Positions 43,923 to 56,065 of a stretch of 64,000 nt of DNA are shown one piece after another; the first letter of the stretch is position 1, and the number at the start of each line of letters is the position of its first letter. The notes beneath the pieces are model-generated. The model searched no databases. It was not told the DNA's origin and saw only the letters and a program-made list of their open reading frames with translations. The position numbers and the translations under genes are program-made. The DNA is taken from contig OZ237765.1 in assembly GCA_965178125.1 (NCBI GenBank), forward strand, positions 62,001 through 126,000, written 5' to 3'. This DNA is from Bilabrum cf. latius (Eukaryota; Bigyra: Bicosoecida; Bigyra; Bicosoecida).

Positions 43923-46900
43923 TCACTACCGAGCCGCCAGCTCCGCCGCCGCCACCCGGTCGAGCACCTCCTTCACCTGCCCCACCCAGGGCTCCTCCTT
44001 GACCTCCTCGGGGGCACTCTCTAGCCTCTCCCACACCCCCTGCAGCCGCAGCCTGCCTGCAGACAGCTCTCTCGCCCTAGCCTCCCTGTCCTCACCCTCC
44101 CCTGCACCCCCCTCCCCCTCCCCTTCTCCCTCTCCATCTGCCTGCAGCAGCAGCTCTGCTAGCCTCACGTGCGCAGAGCACAGGTCCCTCCTGCCCTTCC
44201 CATCACCCCCCTCGCCGCCCTCTGCCCAGCGAGGATGCGCCACTGCAATCGCACGGCATCGTCTCTCCAGCGATACCCGCCAGGCCACTGCATCCCCGCG
44301 AGCCGCAGCCAGCTGTTCCGCCACCTCCCACACCACCGGCTCGGAGCTCAGCGCCCCGCCCAGCGCGTCTACCAGCCCCTGCAGGCGGTCTGCGTGTATC
44401 CTGGGCCGGTTATCGTTGGCATCCCTCAGGCCCCTCCCCTCGGATTGTTCCCTGCCTTCCTCCTCCCCCCCCTCATCATCTCCCCTGGGCCTGGGACCCT
44501 CCAGCTCACCCCCAGCTCCAGTTTGACCACCCTCCTGCTCCCCTTCCTCCTCCCCAGAGTCCTCCCCTAGATCCACCCTGCCCGCAAGCGCGTCCCCCAG
44601 CCGACCAAACACGCCGCTTAGATCACCCGACTTGCCAGCACCGGCACCGGCACCCACACCAGCACCACCTGCAGCCGTAGCCCCAGCCCCATCGCTTCCA
44701 CGGGCTGCCTTGCCCCTCCTGTCAACCCCGAGGTCGTCCGACTCACGCAGCGACTCGCATACCACTTTAGCCACCCCTCTGAGGCACACGGGATCGATCC
44801 CCGGATTGCCCGGGTCCGCAGCCCGGCCCTTGAGCTCGAGCAGCCTGCGCATGGCGTGGATCGCCTGGCCGTACTCCCTGGCGTGGTAGGACGTCCGGGC
44901 GAGGTTCTGCCACAGCCTCCAGTTCTGCACGTTCCCCCGCACCGCGTGCTGGGATGCCTTCGCAGCCGCGGACCACCGCTCCAGCCTCCCCAGGATGGCA
45001 GCCAGATTGCCCCACGCCTCGTGCTGGTCCCCGTTCCTCGCCGTGCTGCGGTGGAATGAGTGCGCCGCCGCGAGGAGGAGAGCGTCCTCCCTGCTGTGCC
45101 CCAGTGCGATGAGCTCCACCACCTGGGGGATGTCCAGGGGGTGCGGGCGGTCGGATGGGGCCGTGGCGCGCACCACAACAGAGGATGAAGATGAAGATGA
45201 CTCTGTGCCTGTGCCTGCGGCCTCGGCCTCTTTCGACTCCGACGCACCCCCGCTCGTCACACCGCTACCATCACTCATCACACCTCCGACGGCCTCCTGC
45301 TCCGCTCTCTCCCTCTCCCTCTCCTCTTTGGCCTTCTGTGCCCTGGCATCGTCCGCCAGCCGCATGAGGGCAGCCCCCAGAGAAAACCACTCGATCGCCC
45401 GCTGGCTGTCCAGCTCCAGCCCTTCGTGCAGGAGGGCAGCCGCACCCGCCCACTGACTCCTCCTCAGGTATCTCATCCCCAGGGCGATCCTGGCCCTCCC
45501 GTTCCTCCTCCCCGACAGCTTCCAGGCCTCCTCGAATGGACCGTCCTCGTCCACCACCACGCCGAGGAGGCTCCACAGCCGGGGGGTGGGTGCCACGGCC
45601 AGCCGCGCCCGCAGCACCGCCTCTGCCCTCCTCTGCCTCCCTGAGCTCGCGTAGCACTCCACGAGGTCCTCCCACACACACAGCCGCTCGTACAGCGTGC
45701 TGGCCTCCACCATCAGCCCGTTCCTCGCGTCGTGGTCAGCGGTCAGCCGCAGCAGCTCCCACTGAGCGGGGTAAGGTGCCACTCTCGCCTCGCTCACTCG
45801 GGCGGCGGCCTGCATCGCGCGCGCCTCGGACTTGCACAGGTCAGCCGGTTGCAACCGAAGCAGCGCCTCTAGGGTCCTGTCTCCAGATCCGGCCGAAGCA
45901 GGGGTGGGAGCATCGCCGCCGCTGTCGTCGTCACCGTCCCCCCGCAGCAGCGTCAGCACCTCCCTCATCACACCGTCCTCGTCACCTGCCCCCGCTGCAG
46001 TGTCCTGCACCCCAGCAGCCCCCAGTGACGAGGACGAGGTCGAGCTGCTGAATGCCCGCAGCCCGTCCTCCGCTGAAGGGGGCCCTTCCCCGTCCTGCCC
46101 CGCCTCCCTCTACTCCGCTCTAGCCCACGCCGCCGCCTGCCCCGCCCTGTGCTGCTCCACCAAAGCCTGCAGCTGCATGAGCGCCCGGTCGGGTGCCCTT
46201 GTTCCCCCGAGCTCCGCCTGGCTACGGAGGAGCAGAGCAGCGCTGTGGGTGAGCCAGCCCAGGGGGCGGGCGGTCAGCCGGAGAACAATCGCGTCCACCT
46301 CGCGCTCCTGCAGTGACGAGTGAGCAGACTTCCCGGTGCTGCCATTGGCCAGTGCCAGCACGGCGCACTGCCCTAGCAGAGACAGCGGGGCCTCGCTCGA
46401 GTGCACAGGCACCAGCTCGCTGCCCTCAGCCCCCTTGCCCCTGCCCTCATTCTCTCGCACCACCGGTCTCTCGAGGAGGTGCGTCCCCGGCCTGCAGTCC
46501 TCGATCCAGACCTCTCGTACGCCGAATGGGCCGTTTCTACCCAGCGCGTACACGCTCGGGCCCGCAGGGGTAGCGGCGGGGGAACCTTCGGCACCCCCAG
46601 GGGCACCCCCGGGGAACTCTCCCTCGGCGGCAGGAACCTTCGCTGATGAACCCGTGCCTTCGAGCGGTGCACCAGCCCCTGCCCCTGACGACGCACTACC
46701 GTGCGATGCACCCTTCCGCCCGGCCCCATGCCCCGCCACGCCCACCCACGCACCCTCCGGCGGCTCCTCCTCTCCGGCCCTCAGCACCAGCAGAGTCACG
46801 TCCTCCTGCTGGTGCTTGGTGCGGCGGCCCATCACTCCATCCAGGTGCGACTTGACCCCCGCGTCACGAGCGGCCAGCAGCGCCGAGGTCTGGCTCGCGC

Positions 46901-49175
46901 CTGGCCTGCCCGCCTGCTCCTGGGCCTGCGCCCACTCCAGCAGCAGCCGCGCGGACATGCGCCGGGCCGTCCACAGCAAGGCAGCTTCCTGTGCCGTTGT
47001 TCCCTGTGCCGTTGTTCCCTGGGATGTCTCCCTCTCGTCCCTCCAGGCCAGCACCCCGGCCGACAAGGGGGGTGCATCCCCCAGCACCGCATCAGCTGGA
47101 TCCATCACCAGCACGCCCTTGTCCTCGTCACCCACCGATGCACCGGCCCCGGACGAAGGGCCCGAGGCGCGCCCCAAGCCCAAGCCCGTGGCCTCGCTCG
47201 TCTCCTGCTCCTGCAGCTGCTCCCGCATGCCGCTGATGGACCGCACCCCACTGGCCCCCCGCAGCAGCAGCTGCCCCGCCGCCACCCTCAGATCCACTCC
47301 GTCAGTCTCCGATGCAGAGAACACGCGGCCGTGAGTCTAGAAGGACACACCGATGGCGGGTGCGCTTGCGCCTGTGGCGACAGCAGCAACAGCAGCAGCA
47401 GCGGACGACCCACTGCTGCTTCCCTCGCTCCCCGGCCCATCTGACGCTCGCAGGGCTGCTTCCCGCCTCTCCTTGAGACTCGCCTCCATCCCCGTGACCC
47501 CGAGAGCCCCCGGGGGAGCCCCAAGGTGGGGACACCACCTCCCCCCCGCCCTGGAGAAGCACTCCCTCGTGCTCGCCCACAGGTCTTCGGCTGCCTCCAG
47601 GGGCTTGCGCACCAGCGCCCGCTACCAGGCGGCCAGCGCCCGCCCGCACCACCAGTAGTCCGTCCCGCCCGCCAGCTCCACCGTGCCACGCAGCGCCTTC
47701 TGCTCCTCCGACCCAGCCGCGGATCTGCTGCCGCCCTGCCCCCCGCGGCCCAGCGCAGACTCGGCCGCGGCCCGCCCCTAGGCCCGCATCTCCGCCGCCG
47801 TAGCGTCCTCGAGGGCGGCGGCCACCTCGTCCCCGCTCCCGGCCTGCTCGAATGCCGCGGTCCCGGGATCGATTCCCGCTACTGCTGCGGCCAGCGCACA
47901 GGCAGTCGCCAGCCAGTGCGGCGCCGGGCTCCTCTCATACAGCTCGTGCCCACCTGCCGCCAGACTGGCGAGACACGCCCCCCTGAGGGCCCCCCGCGGG
48001 TGCTTCATGCGAGCGATCACCTCCTGCGTCGTGCTTCCGGTTTTCTCCGCGCTGTCTTCGTCTGGACCCTATTCCTCACCCTCGTGCTCATCCCCCCCCT
48101 GCGCTCCCGCTCCCGTGGCAGCGGCACCCGTGGCACTGCCCTTGCTGGAGGCTGGGTCCGCTTCGAAGGCGCCCTCACTCTCGGTCGCGTCTGCCTGCGC
48201 CCGCGCCGCCAGCGCTCCAGTCGCGGTGACTTTAGGCCCATCCCCCCCGACCCTCTCCCCCGCGCCCACGTGCCGCACCACCCGGCTCTTGTCCGCACTT
48301 GTCACACCACCGGCCGCCTCTCTCGCGGCCCTGTCTGCCGCCCACCACTCCCTCTGGACGTCTTCGCCCCCCGCGGCCGCCTCTAGTTCCCTGGGTGCCA
48401 CCAGGTCCAGCCAGGCGGCGGCGAATGGCAGCGGGCACAGCCGGGCGCGCTCTGCCTGGGACATGCGCGGGCCCGTGAGTGCCAGCCGCTGGTAGAGTCC
48501 CAGCAATGCCGCCACCACGCAGCGCGAGCAGAGCAGCCGCAGGGCGGCGGGAGACGCTCCGCGCTTCAAGGCGCCGGCCTGTGCCAGCGCGGCAGGCGGC
48601 GAGGGTGCTACCCCATCCGGGAGCTCAGCCAAGATGGCTTCCTCGTTGGAAAAATAGCCAGATTCGGGATCTTCCTCCTCGCGCCAGCCCGCGAGCGACT
48701 GCGCCAGTGCGGCGCCGCTGGCCCCGTGGCACTCGGCTTCCGCCCGTGGAGTGGGCGGAACCAGCCGAATTCCGCGCTGCACGAACAGAGAAACCCGCGA
48801 TCGAAAGAAAGATAGTAAACTCTGCATTCGATCCAGTCGGGGGGGCTCGGCACCCTCCTTGCGGGGCCTGTGGGGACCGAGAAGGAACCTTCCGGCATCT
48901 GTTCCCGTAAGCACCTGCTCGAACCTGCCAAGCGAAACTAGAGAGGCGCACCGCAACGATTCTGCTGCAATACTTGCCCATGCATGTTCAAAACCAAGGG
49001 AGGAATGCTTGATGCGGCGAACGGCCTCCCTCGCGATCGCAAGGACGCGAGTTGCATCCCCAGCCAGCATCGCCTCGTCGCAATCGAGGGGGTCGAAGAA
49101 GACCGGGCGCGGCGGCAGCGAATCGATCGCCCCACCTTCGTCATCAGAGTCAATCACGTCATCAAATAGGGCCAT
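43923..49175 (-). CDS. TTC27: TTC27/Emw1-like tetratricopeptide protein
   Basis: 1750 residues, single exon, starting MALFDDVIDSDDEGG at 49175. The C-terminal half holds TPRs in the TTC27 arrangement: ASTLYERLCVWEDLVECYA, RARIALGMRYLRRSQWAGAA, GLELDSQRAIEWFSLGAAL, then HEAWGNLAAILGRLERWSAA and NWRLWQNLARTSYHAREYGQ. TTC27 is usually about 850 residues; here Gly/Glu/Ala-rich insertions double it. Six TAG codons (48069-48071, 47778-47780, 47622-47624, 47337-47339, 46110-46112 and 43926-43928, the last codon before TGA) are read as Gln. The start codon is 81 bases from that of the divergent guanylate kinase. TTC27 is an essential TPR protein of uncertain role. The family call is good. Confidence 0.8.
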
Positions 49176-49256
49176 CCCGAAGATCAGCTTCGACTTAATG
49201 GCCCGTCCTCGGCCGGGACAGCCTTGGCCAACTCGCGGTTGCAACCTCGCAATGTC

Positions 49257-50147
49257 ATGGGGGCAGGTGTTTGCCTCCCACATACTGAGAACATGCGGGC
49301 AATGCAGCGGATCTTCCGGCCCGGGCCTGCTTTACGAGCGGTTGCGCGCGGAGGGATTGCAGGCGGGCCGATTCTGGGGGCAGCAGCCATGTGCTACGCC
49401 GCGTCAACAGAGTCCTCGTTCCTCCGAACCGAATCTAGCTCCGCTGAGACCAGGAAGGAAGCCGATAGGTGCCGACCGGTCGTAATTTGTGGACCATCTG
49501 GCGTAGGAAAATCTACCTTGATTTCTCGGCTGCAGGAAGAGTTCAAGGGCAAGCTAGGCTTCAGCATCTCGCACACCACTCGCGACCCTCGAGGGGGCGA
49601 AAAGGACGGCGAGCATTACCATTTCACGACGAACAAAGCCATGCAGGCTGCAATAGATAAAGGTGAATTTTTGGAGCACGCCAACGTGCACGGCCGCATG
49701 TACGGCACGAGCAAAGCTGCGGTGAAGGATGTGAGCGAGCAGGGCAAGGTGTGCCTGCTGGACATCGACATCCAAGGGGTCGAGCAGTGCAGGGAGGCGG
49801 ACAAGAAGGCCGCAGAACTAGCCTTGGAGGCGGAGCACAGCGGATCTCTCGCGGATTTCGGGGGCGTGGATGCAGCTGCCTACGTGTTTGTCGCCCCCCC
49901 CTCTCTGGGCGAGCTGGAGGCCAGGCTCCGGGGGAGGGGCACGGAGAGCGAGGACAAGATCCAGCTGCGGCTGAAGAACGCACTGGGAGAGCTGCGGGAG
50001 GCGAACCACGTGAACTGGACGGCGTGGGTCGTCAACGATGACGTGGAGGCTGCGTACGCCTCTCTGCGGGAGGCGATGCTGCCCGTGTTGGAGGAATGCG
50101 ACAGGTGCAACGAGGGGGGAGCCAAGGGCGGCAAGGGGGGCCGATGA
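49257..50147 (+). CDS. GUK1: Guanylate kinase
   Basis: 296 residues. It catalyses ATP + GMP to ADP + GDP. The P-loop GPSGVGKSTLISRLQEEF, the GMP-binding SISHTTRDPRGGEKDGEHYHF, EFLEHANVHGRMYGT and DIDIQGVEQ are all present. The C-terminal half has an insertion (AELALEAEHSGSLADFGG) before YVFVAPPS. The roughly 75-residue N-terminal extension is Arg-rich with a hydrophobic patch (MRAMQRIFRPGPALRAVARG), which suggests import into mitochondria or a plastid. The start was set at ATG 49257, in frame and next to TTC27; a later Met (MRAMQ) is possible. No in-frame TAG. It ends in TGA. Confidence 0.95.
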   Translation: MGAGVCLPHTENMRAMQRIFRPGPALRAVARGGIAGGPILGAAAMCYAASTESSFLRTESSSAETRKEADRCRPVVICGPSGVGKSTLISRLQEEFKGKLGFSISHTTRDPRGGEKDGEHYHFTTNKAMQAAIDKGEFLEHANVHGRMYGTSKAAVKDVSEQGKVCLLDIDIQGVEQCREADKKAAELALEAEHSGSLADFGGVDAAAYVFVAPPSLGELEARLRGRGTESEDKIQLRLKNALGELREANHVNWTAWVVNDDVEAAYASLREAMLPVLEECDRCNEGGAKGGKGGR

Positions 50148-50301
50148 CATTGATTGTGTTGTGTTCTCGAAGTAGGCTGATTTGTTTACACAAGGGCCTG
50201 GCGCGTCAGCGTGCAGCAAGCCAACTTGTTTGAAGATGAAGATACCAACACGCCATGACGCGCAGAGATCTGTAGATTGCAAAAGCAAACCCGAGAACGA
50301 C

Positions 50302-52147
50302 ATGCTGCAGTAGTTGGCCTTACTGGCTTCTCTTAGCTTGTATGCTCATGCCAGGGACGATGGACTGGTGTCGGCTCCCCTCATGGTGAGTAGGGGCCAG
50401 AAACCCGCATCAACTAACTGCAAGTGCCAGTCTCCGTAGCTTGGTACGCGGCACCTTGCCTATGCTTTGGAAGAAAAACACCTTATTAATGCATATACAC
50501 TGTAATGGCATGCACGTTGTATACTATATACTGTTGCACGTGAATACTGCTGTTCCGATCTTCGCAGGGCTGGAGCTCTTGGAATTTCTACCACAGGTCC
50601 ATCAGTGATGCCCTATTCCGATCCACCGCCGATGCGATGGAAACAAATGGCTTGCTTACTGCCGGCTACAACGTCATTGCCATCGACGGTGGCTGGTGGG
50701 AGGGTGTCGACACAGGCCACGCAGTCCGGAACTCGACCGGTTACATGGGCGTCGACGCGAAGAAATTCCCCTACGGCATGAAACCGATGGTTGATTACCT
50801 GCACGGTAAAGGATTCTTGTACGAGCACTACACGGATTCGGGCGTCCATTTCTGCAACCGGGATGAGCCGGCCTCGTACGGGTACGAGCACCAGGATGCT
50901 CAGCTCTTCGCGAGCTGGGGCGTGGACGGTGAGCGAGCATCAGAGAGGAGACGAGCAGCTGTGTCCTTGCTTTCCATCCGGCTGCATCACTCTGGTCGCG
51001 CTCAAGATCCAGGCTACTGCACGTGTCATCATCCCCCTCCCTTCCCTCCCCCTCCCCTCCGCGCAGGTCTCAAGCTGGACGCGTGCGGGTCCAAATCGGA
51101 CTAGTGGAAGGACATCCTGACCAAGTGGGACGCAGAGTTCAAGGCGGCCAGCGGAACCTACGGAAGGAACATCTGGATGAACGAGTGAGTGTGTCGAGTG
51201 CGGCCTCGCGCAAAAGCTTGTGTTGTGTGGGGGGCCAATTCAAGCGGTAGCAATTGTGTGTGCACTGCATTGCATGCTGGGAACCCCTCGCAACTCTGGC
51301 CATCTCCCACCATTCCTCTCCTGCCCACCCCCCCCCCCCCGCCTCCAACCCGCATCAACCCCCCCCCCCCCCCCCCAACCCCCCCACCCCACCCCCCCCC
51401 TCCTTCCACAGCTGCCATAACGGGTGCCAGTACGACCTGGGCACGTACCAGGACTGGTGCCCCCAGCTGGCCAACGTGTGGCGCGCCACCAAGGACATCC
51501 AGGACAACTGGGACTCGATCATGTTCAACGTGCACGCAATGGCAGGGCACGGGCACATCCAGGCGCCCGGCCAGTGGGCCACTCCTGACATCCTCGAGGT
51601 GGGCAACTCCCTCTCTGCGGCAGAGGACCAGACCCACTTCTCCCTGTGGGCCATCACCTCGTCTCCCTTGCTCATGGGGAACAACATGTCCGCCATCACG
51701 CCCGAGCTGGTCACGATGGTCACCAACCGAGAGGTCATCCGGGTGGACCAGACCTACTGCGGGAACGGGGGCGACCTCATCCAGAAGTTCCCCAGCACGA
51801 GCACAGAGGTGTGGGCCAAGCCCCAGCCGGGGGGTGCGGTGGCGGTGGTGATGGCGTCTGTGGGTGACCTGAAGGAAGAGACCACCGTGAGCATCCCCCT
51901 GTCCAAGCTCCCCTTCAACACCCCCGGGGTATGCGGGGACAAGGCCCTCGAGGAACACCCCCTGGGTGGGGTCCCCCTGCAGCAGTGGGCCGCACACGAG
52001 AAGAACGGGAGGAACGGCGCCGTGGTGCGGCAGGCAGGTGTGCGGAACCTAGTGACCCACCAGTTCGAGAGCGTGGTGACGGGCAACGTGACCTGCAAGG
52101 TGCAGCAGCATGGGTCGTGCACTCTGCTGGTGACACCCGTGGCATGA
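50302..52147 (+). CDS. Alpha-galactosidase (glycoside hydrolase family 27)
   Basis: 432 residues in four exons: 50302-50385, 50568-50928, 51067-51184 and 51412-52147. The introns are GT-AG and all phases fit. A signal peptide reads MLQ-(TAG)-LALLASLSLYAHA, so TAG is the fourth codon (50311-50313). GH27 hallmarks follow: GWSSWNFYH, GYNVIAIDGGWW, FLYEHYTDSG, and the nucleophile region GLKLDACGSKSD, which is directly followed by TAG (51102-51104) and WKDILTKWD. Later blocks, FNVHAMAGHGHIQAPGQWATPD and FSLWAITSSPLLMGNNM, carry the acid/base Asp region and the helix after it. It hydrolyses terminal alpha-galactose (or alpha-GalNAc) outside the cell or in a lysosome-like compartment. It ends in TGA. 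Confidence 0.9.
51326..51408 (+). repeat. Poly-C tract in the third alpha-galactosidase intron
   Basis: Long runs of C, broken only by a few A, G and T, lead up to the acceptor TTCCACAG at 51404-51411. It serves as an extreme polypyrimidine tract made almost only of C. Confidence 0.9.
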
Positions 52148-52390
52148 TCGGGTGATTAACGTAACGCAGACAGGTAGCCCATGTGGCCCGCTGTACATGG
52201 AGACCTGGCGGTCTGGCTGCTTGTACGTGTATATATGCATGCATGCCGGATTATATATTCCATGCGTTTGCGTGTTCCGGTTGGGGGCAACCGCACCCAC
52301 ACCTCCACCAATTCGGCCTGTGTCGAGCGGAGAGTGAGAGGGGGGTGCACGTGGCCCACGCCCTGGCGTGCAAGGGCTCACACTCCTACC

Positions 52391-54133
52391 TCACGTGTCC
52401 CCTTGCTGTTCCCGTTGCGCTTCGTTGCCACCCCCTTTTCCCTTCGTTGCCTAATCCTCGCCATTTTTTCTCTTCCTCTTGCTCGACTCGGGGGCCACAA
52501 CCACGAGGTCCACCTCCCCGTACCCTGCCTCCTCCCGGTGCTCCCTCCACAACGACTGCAGGGCACGCTCGTACCGACCCCGCACCGCCTCCACCTCCTC
52601 CCCCGTGGGCCGCCGGGCCAGCGCCGGCCCAGTCCGCAGCGGTTTCCCTACGAGGATTGTCACGGGGCTTGGGAACGGCACCAGCGAGAACCACTGCCCC
52701 CGCAGTAGCGGCACCCCCATCCCCGTCAGCGCCCTGAGTGCGGAGGAGAGGGGGGCCAGCGCGCGGCTGACCTTGTACCCCCGGCGCTCCCCGAACACCA
52801 AGACCGGAACTAGGTCGCACCCGTACTCGAGGGCGATCCGGATGAACCCGGGCCTCTTCCTCAGCACGATCTTCTCCTCCGTTTTGCTGCAAACCATCAG
52901 CTGTTCCCTGATCCCCCCGGGAAGGAGAAGCAGGTCAAACCCGGCCTCGATCGTGGCCCGCACCGTGGGTTCCCCCGCATCCACGCACCCAAAGCCCAGG
53001 TAGAAGTCCCTCAGGAAAGGGGCCCAGAACACCGCGCTGGCCACCCCCACCCTCAGCCTCCTCACCAGCCAGGGGAACGTGCTCAGCTGCGGGAAGAACA
53101 AAGAGGCGCCCAGGGGGATGGGTCCGTGCGGGTGCATCCCGAACACGAACTGGCGCCGCGCGCCCCCGCGGAACCTCGCCAGGTTGTAGGGGTCCCCCCT
53201 CCCCTCCACCTCCAGGGGGTCCTCGGCCCCGGCGTCGCTAGGGCGGCGGGAGCCAGCGGAGCCCGAGGGTGGATCTGCAGCGGAGCTGAGCAGCGGTGGC
53301 AGGCCGGGAGAGGGCGGGGTGGAGCGGCGGGGGCTGGAGGACGGTGACGACCCTGCCGGCGGCGTGCTCGCACTGCTGCCATGTTCGGTGGCTCGCCCAT
53401 TGCTCCCGGACCGAGTCCGGCTCCTTCTCGATCCAGAGTTGGAGCTACCGCTTGCGATGCCCTAGGCATTTCGCTTGCCCTTGGATTGCTTGCCGCTCGT
53501 CTTGTCACTGGTGGCGTCCTCGTCCTGGTCTTCGCTCTGCATCAAATCTGAACCTACTCGCTTGCGCCGTCGGAGGGACGGGCCCTCTCCGCGCGTCTCG
53601 TGCAAGCTATACGGCTTGTCCATATCGTCGCCCACTGTGAAGATTTCATCGCTACCCTGTCGTGGGAAGCCGTCTTGTGCCGGCTTTACGCAACTGTTCG
53701 TGCCAGTCTCGCCGCCACCAGAGCTCGACTGCATCGGCCCGTCGAATGCCTGCAGGTGCCCTCTGTTGGGGCCTGTAGACACGTACCTCTTGCCGTCCCA
53801 TACTTTGAACGTGACTGGGAAGAAATCGTGAGCGGGTTTCCACATGGATATGAACCAAAACCTCTGCCTCGAAGCCGGCTTGAACTCGTCCCCGTTGTAG
53901 GACAGAATCATGTAGGCAACAGCGGCGGCAGCGCACGCAATCATCGCGTTGCGGCCCCATTGGATCGCTACGTACAGAATCACAACCGGCAGAAGCGGCA
54001 AAACGAAAGTGTGAGCTACGAGCACGCCTGTCGTGGCGTCCTTGAAGGGAATACGATCCATCCCCTCGAGGATCCAGCCCCATAGATGACTGTAGTGCTT
54101 GTGGGATTGCTTTGGTGACTCAGTGCTCGGCAT
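52391..54133 (-). CDS. DGAT2/MOGAT-family acyltransferase
   Basis: 580 residues, single exon. It makes triacylglycerol or wax ester from acyl-CoA at the ER. The N-terminus has the paired hydrophobic segments of DGAT2 and the following RFWFISMWKPAHDFFPVTF block. A Ser/Pro-rich linker then leads to the catalytic FVFGMHPHGPIPLGA (HPHG motif), LLLLPGGIREQLM and LRKRPGFIRIALEYGCDLVPV(x)FGE. TAG at 53462-53464 lies in the linker and TAG at 52451-52453 near the end; both are read as Gln. The first would separate the membrane anchor from the catalytic part. It ends in TGA. The linker of about 100 residues is longer than usual. DGAT2 and MOGAT cannot be told apart here. Confidence 0.85.
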
Positions 54134-54412
54134 GGCCGGCAGAAAATGCGTCGATCAAGCATTGCCAACCGTTTCGAGTTCCGGAATGGGTGACGAGCGA
54201 GGGCTAGTAGTTGGATGCAGGCTGACTGGCTGTTGCAGGGTGGAAGGCGCGGTGCACATGCTGGAAAAGAATAATACATGGCGTTTGCAGCGTGGGCCTT
54301 AGCAAAATGTCCGAATTCAAGGGCCCCCCACCGCTCGCGGCCTCCGATCCACGGCTCGCCGCTAGCACAGCTTCGCGCCTGCCATCGCTGCCCTGGCCCG
54401 CCCTTTCACTCG

Positions 54413-55894
54413 TCACATAATGATCTTGCCCACCTCAAAGCAGTCCGCCTTGATGCCCTTGTGCGGGAGGACGATCGTCCCCTCCAGCGCCACCTCGGTT
54501 GCAACCGCCACGTCCTCCCCCAGCACACTCTTGCCCGCCACCCGGGCCCACGCCCCCACCTTGGAGTCCCACCCCACGATCGAGTCCTTCACCACCGCGC
54601 ACGCCCCCACGTGCACGCCCCCTAGGAGTGTCGCCCCCGACACCCGCGCCCCTTTGCCCACCACGCAGTCGGGGCCCACCACGACATCGGGCCCGACCTT
54701 GCAACCTTCCTCCAGAGCCGCGGAGGGATGCACCAGGACGTTCCCCACGATCCTCGGGTCCGCCCCCCCGTCCGCGAGGGCCGCTGGCGAACGTTCCTTG
54801 AGGCTCGCCAGGTGCATCCCGACACCGGCGAGGTAGTCCTTGGGCTAACCGATGTCCATCCAGTACCCCTTGAGCGCCATCGAGTATAGCTCCCCGTCGG
54901 CCGCCATGGCGGGGAAGACCTCCTTCTCGATTGAAGTGGGTCTGGATGGGATGCGGTCCAGCATGGAGGGAGAGAACAAATACAGGCCCGCGTTGATCTC
55001 GTCCCCGACGAACTCCTTGGGCTTCTCCACGAACCTGTCGATCTTGCCCTCCGCGTCGTGCACGACCACACCGTACTTGGACGGGTCCTTGACCTTGGTC
55101 ACGCAGATGGTCCCCTGCTTGCCGTGGGCCTTGTGGAAAGCGAGCATCTCCTCCAGGGGATAGTCGCAGGTCACGTCCGAGTTGAAGACGAAGAAGGGGG
55201 CGTCAGGCTCCCCCTCCGCGACCAGGTGGGCCCGTGCCAGCGCCAGGGGCCCGCCCGTGCCCATGGGCACCTCCTCTTCGGAGAGCGTGACCTTCACCTT
55301 GCACTGCGAAGGAAAGGAGAAGATACGGTGATAGAGTAAGAGACGTAAGTGAATACAATAGAAGTAATTATCATCTGGGGAGGCTATTGCGTGGCGTGCA
55401 AGCTGCCAATCAGCGATACAAGCGAGCACCGAGCAGCCGCCCCTCGAGTCGCACAAGAAACTCCCTCGCGGAAACCGGCGATACGTATCGCCGGAAACTA
55501 CGAGTAGCAGAGCCTGACAAGCGCGTCATGAAATGATGTAGCTATACTGCAGGCTATATGCATATCATAGAGGCCAACACGTCCTGCTCCGGGCAGATAA
55601 TCCGCCAAGATGCGCTTGCGCGTTGCATCAGTCAGTTGCCAGAACACGCGGGAAACGGCAACTACTACACGCAAGCGATCTCACAGTTTCCTCAATCTCC
55701 TTCAAAACAGCTACCATTGCGTCGGGCTTGAAGCCGACGGCAAGCACAACCTCGTCAACGCCAACTGCAGCAAGTGCCTCGATTTGGTGCATCACAATCG
55801 GCTTGTTGCAGAACTCTACGAGTGGCTTTGGCTTCGTGAAGGTCAGTGGTCGCAACCTTGTACCAAAACCACCAACAAGAATGAGTGCTTTCAT
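54413..55894 (-). CDS. GMPPB: GDP-mannose pyrophosphorylase (mannose-1-phosphate guanylyltransferase)
   Basis: 366 residues in two exons, 55894-55685 and 55303-54413, joined across a GTGAGA...TTCGCAG intron in phase. It makes GDP-mannose from mannose-1-phosphate and GTP, the donor for dolichol-phosphate-mannose. The N-terminal nucleotidyltransferase signature [18 protein letters not shown] is complete, as are [27 protein letters not shown] and [12 protein letters not shown] at 54845-54847 falls in YWMDIG-(TAG)-PKDYL; in this family the motif is FWMDIGQPKD, with Gln invariant as far as I know. The C-terminal hexapeptide repeats and final IIM match animal and yeast enzymes. It ends in TGA. GDP-mannose made here would feed the TMTC-type glycosylation seen elsewhere in the window. 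Confidence 0.95.
55475..55494. other. 20-base perfect palindrome in the GMPP intron
   Basis: CCGGCGATACGTATCGCCGG is identical to its reverse complement. It lies in the 381-base intron (55304-55684) of the GDP-mannose pyrophosphorylase gene. It could be a protein-binding site or a stable hairpin in the pre-mRNA. Confidence 0.7.
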
Positions 55895-56065
55895 CGCTAA
55901 TGAGTCTTTGACGGCTGCACTTGTGGGCTGAAACGCTTGGCCGGCTCGCGCGGGCTGGCACTCATCACAGCATTTCAGAAAGCAGATTTCCACCGTGGGA
56001 CGGCCACAAACCTGAGGTGCTACGGGCAATATGTGCCGTCGATAAATTTGTGTGAGTGTGCCAGC

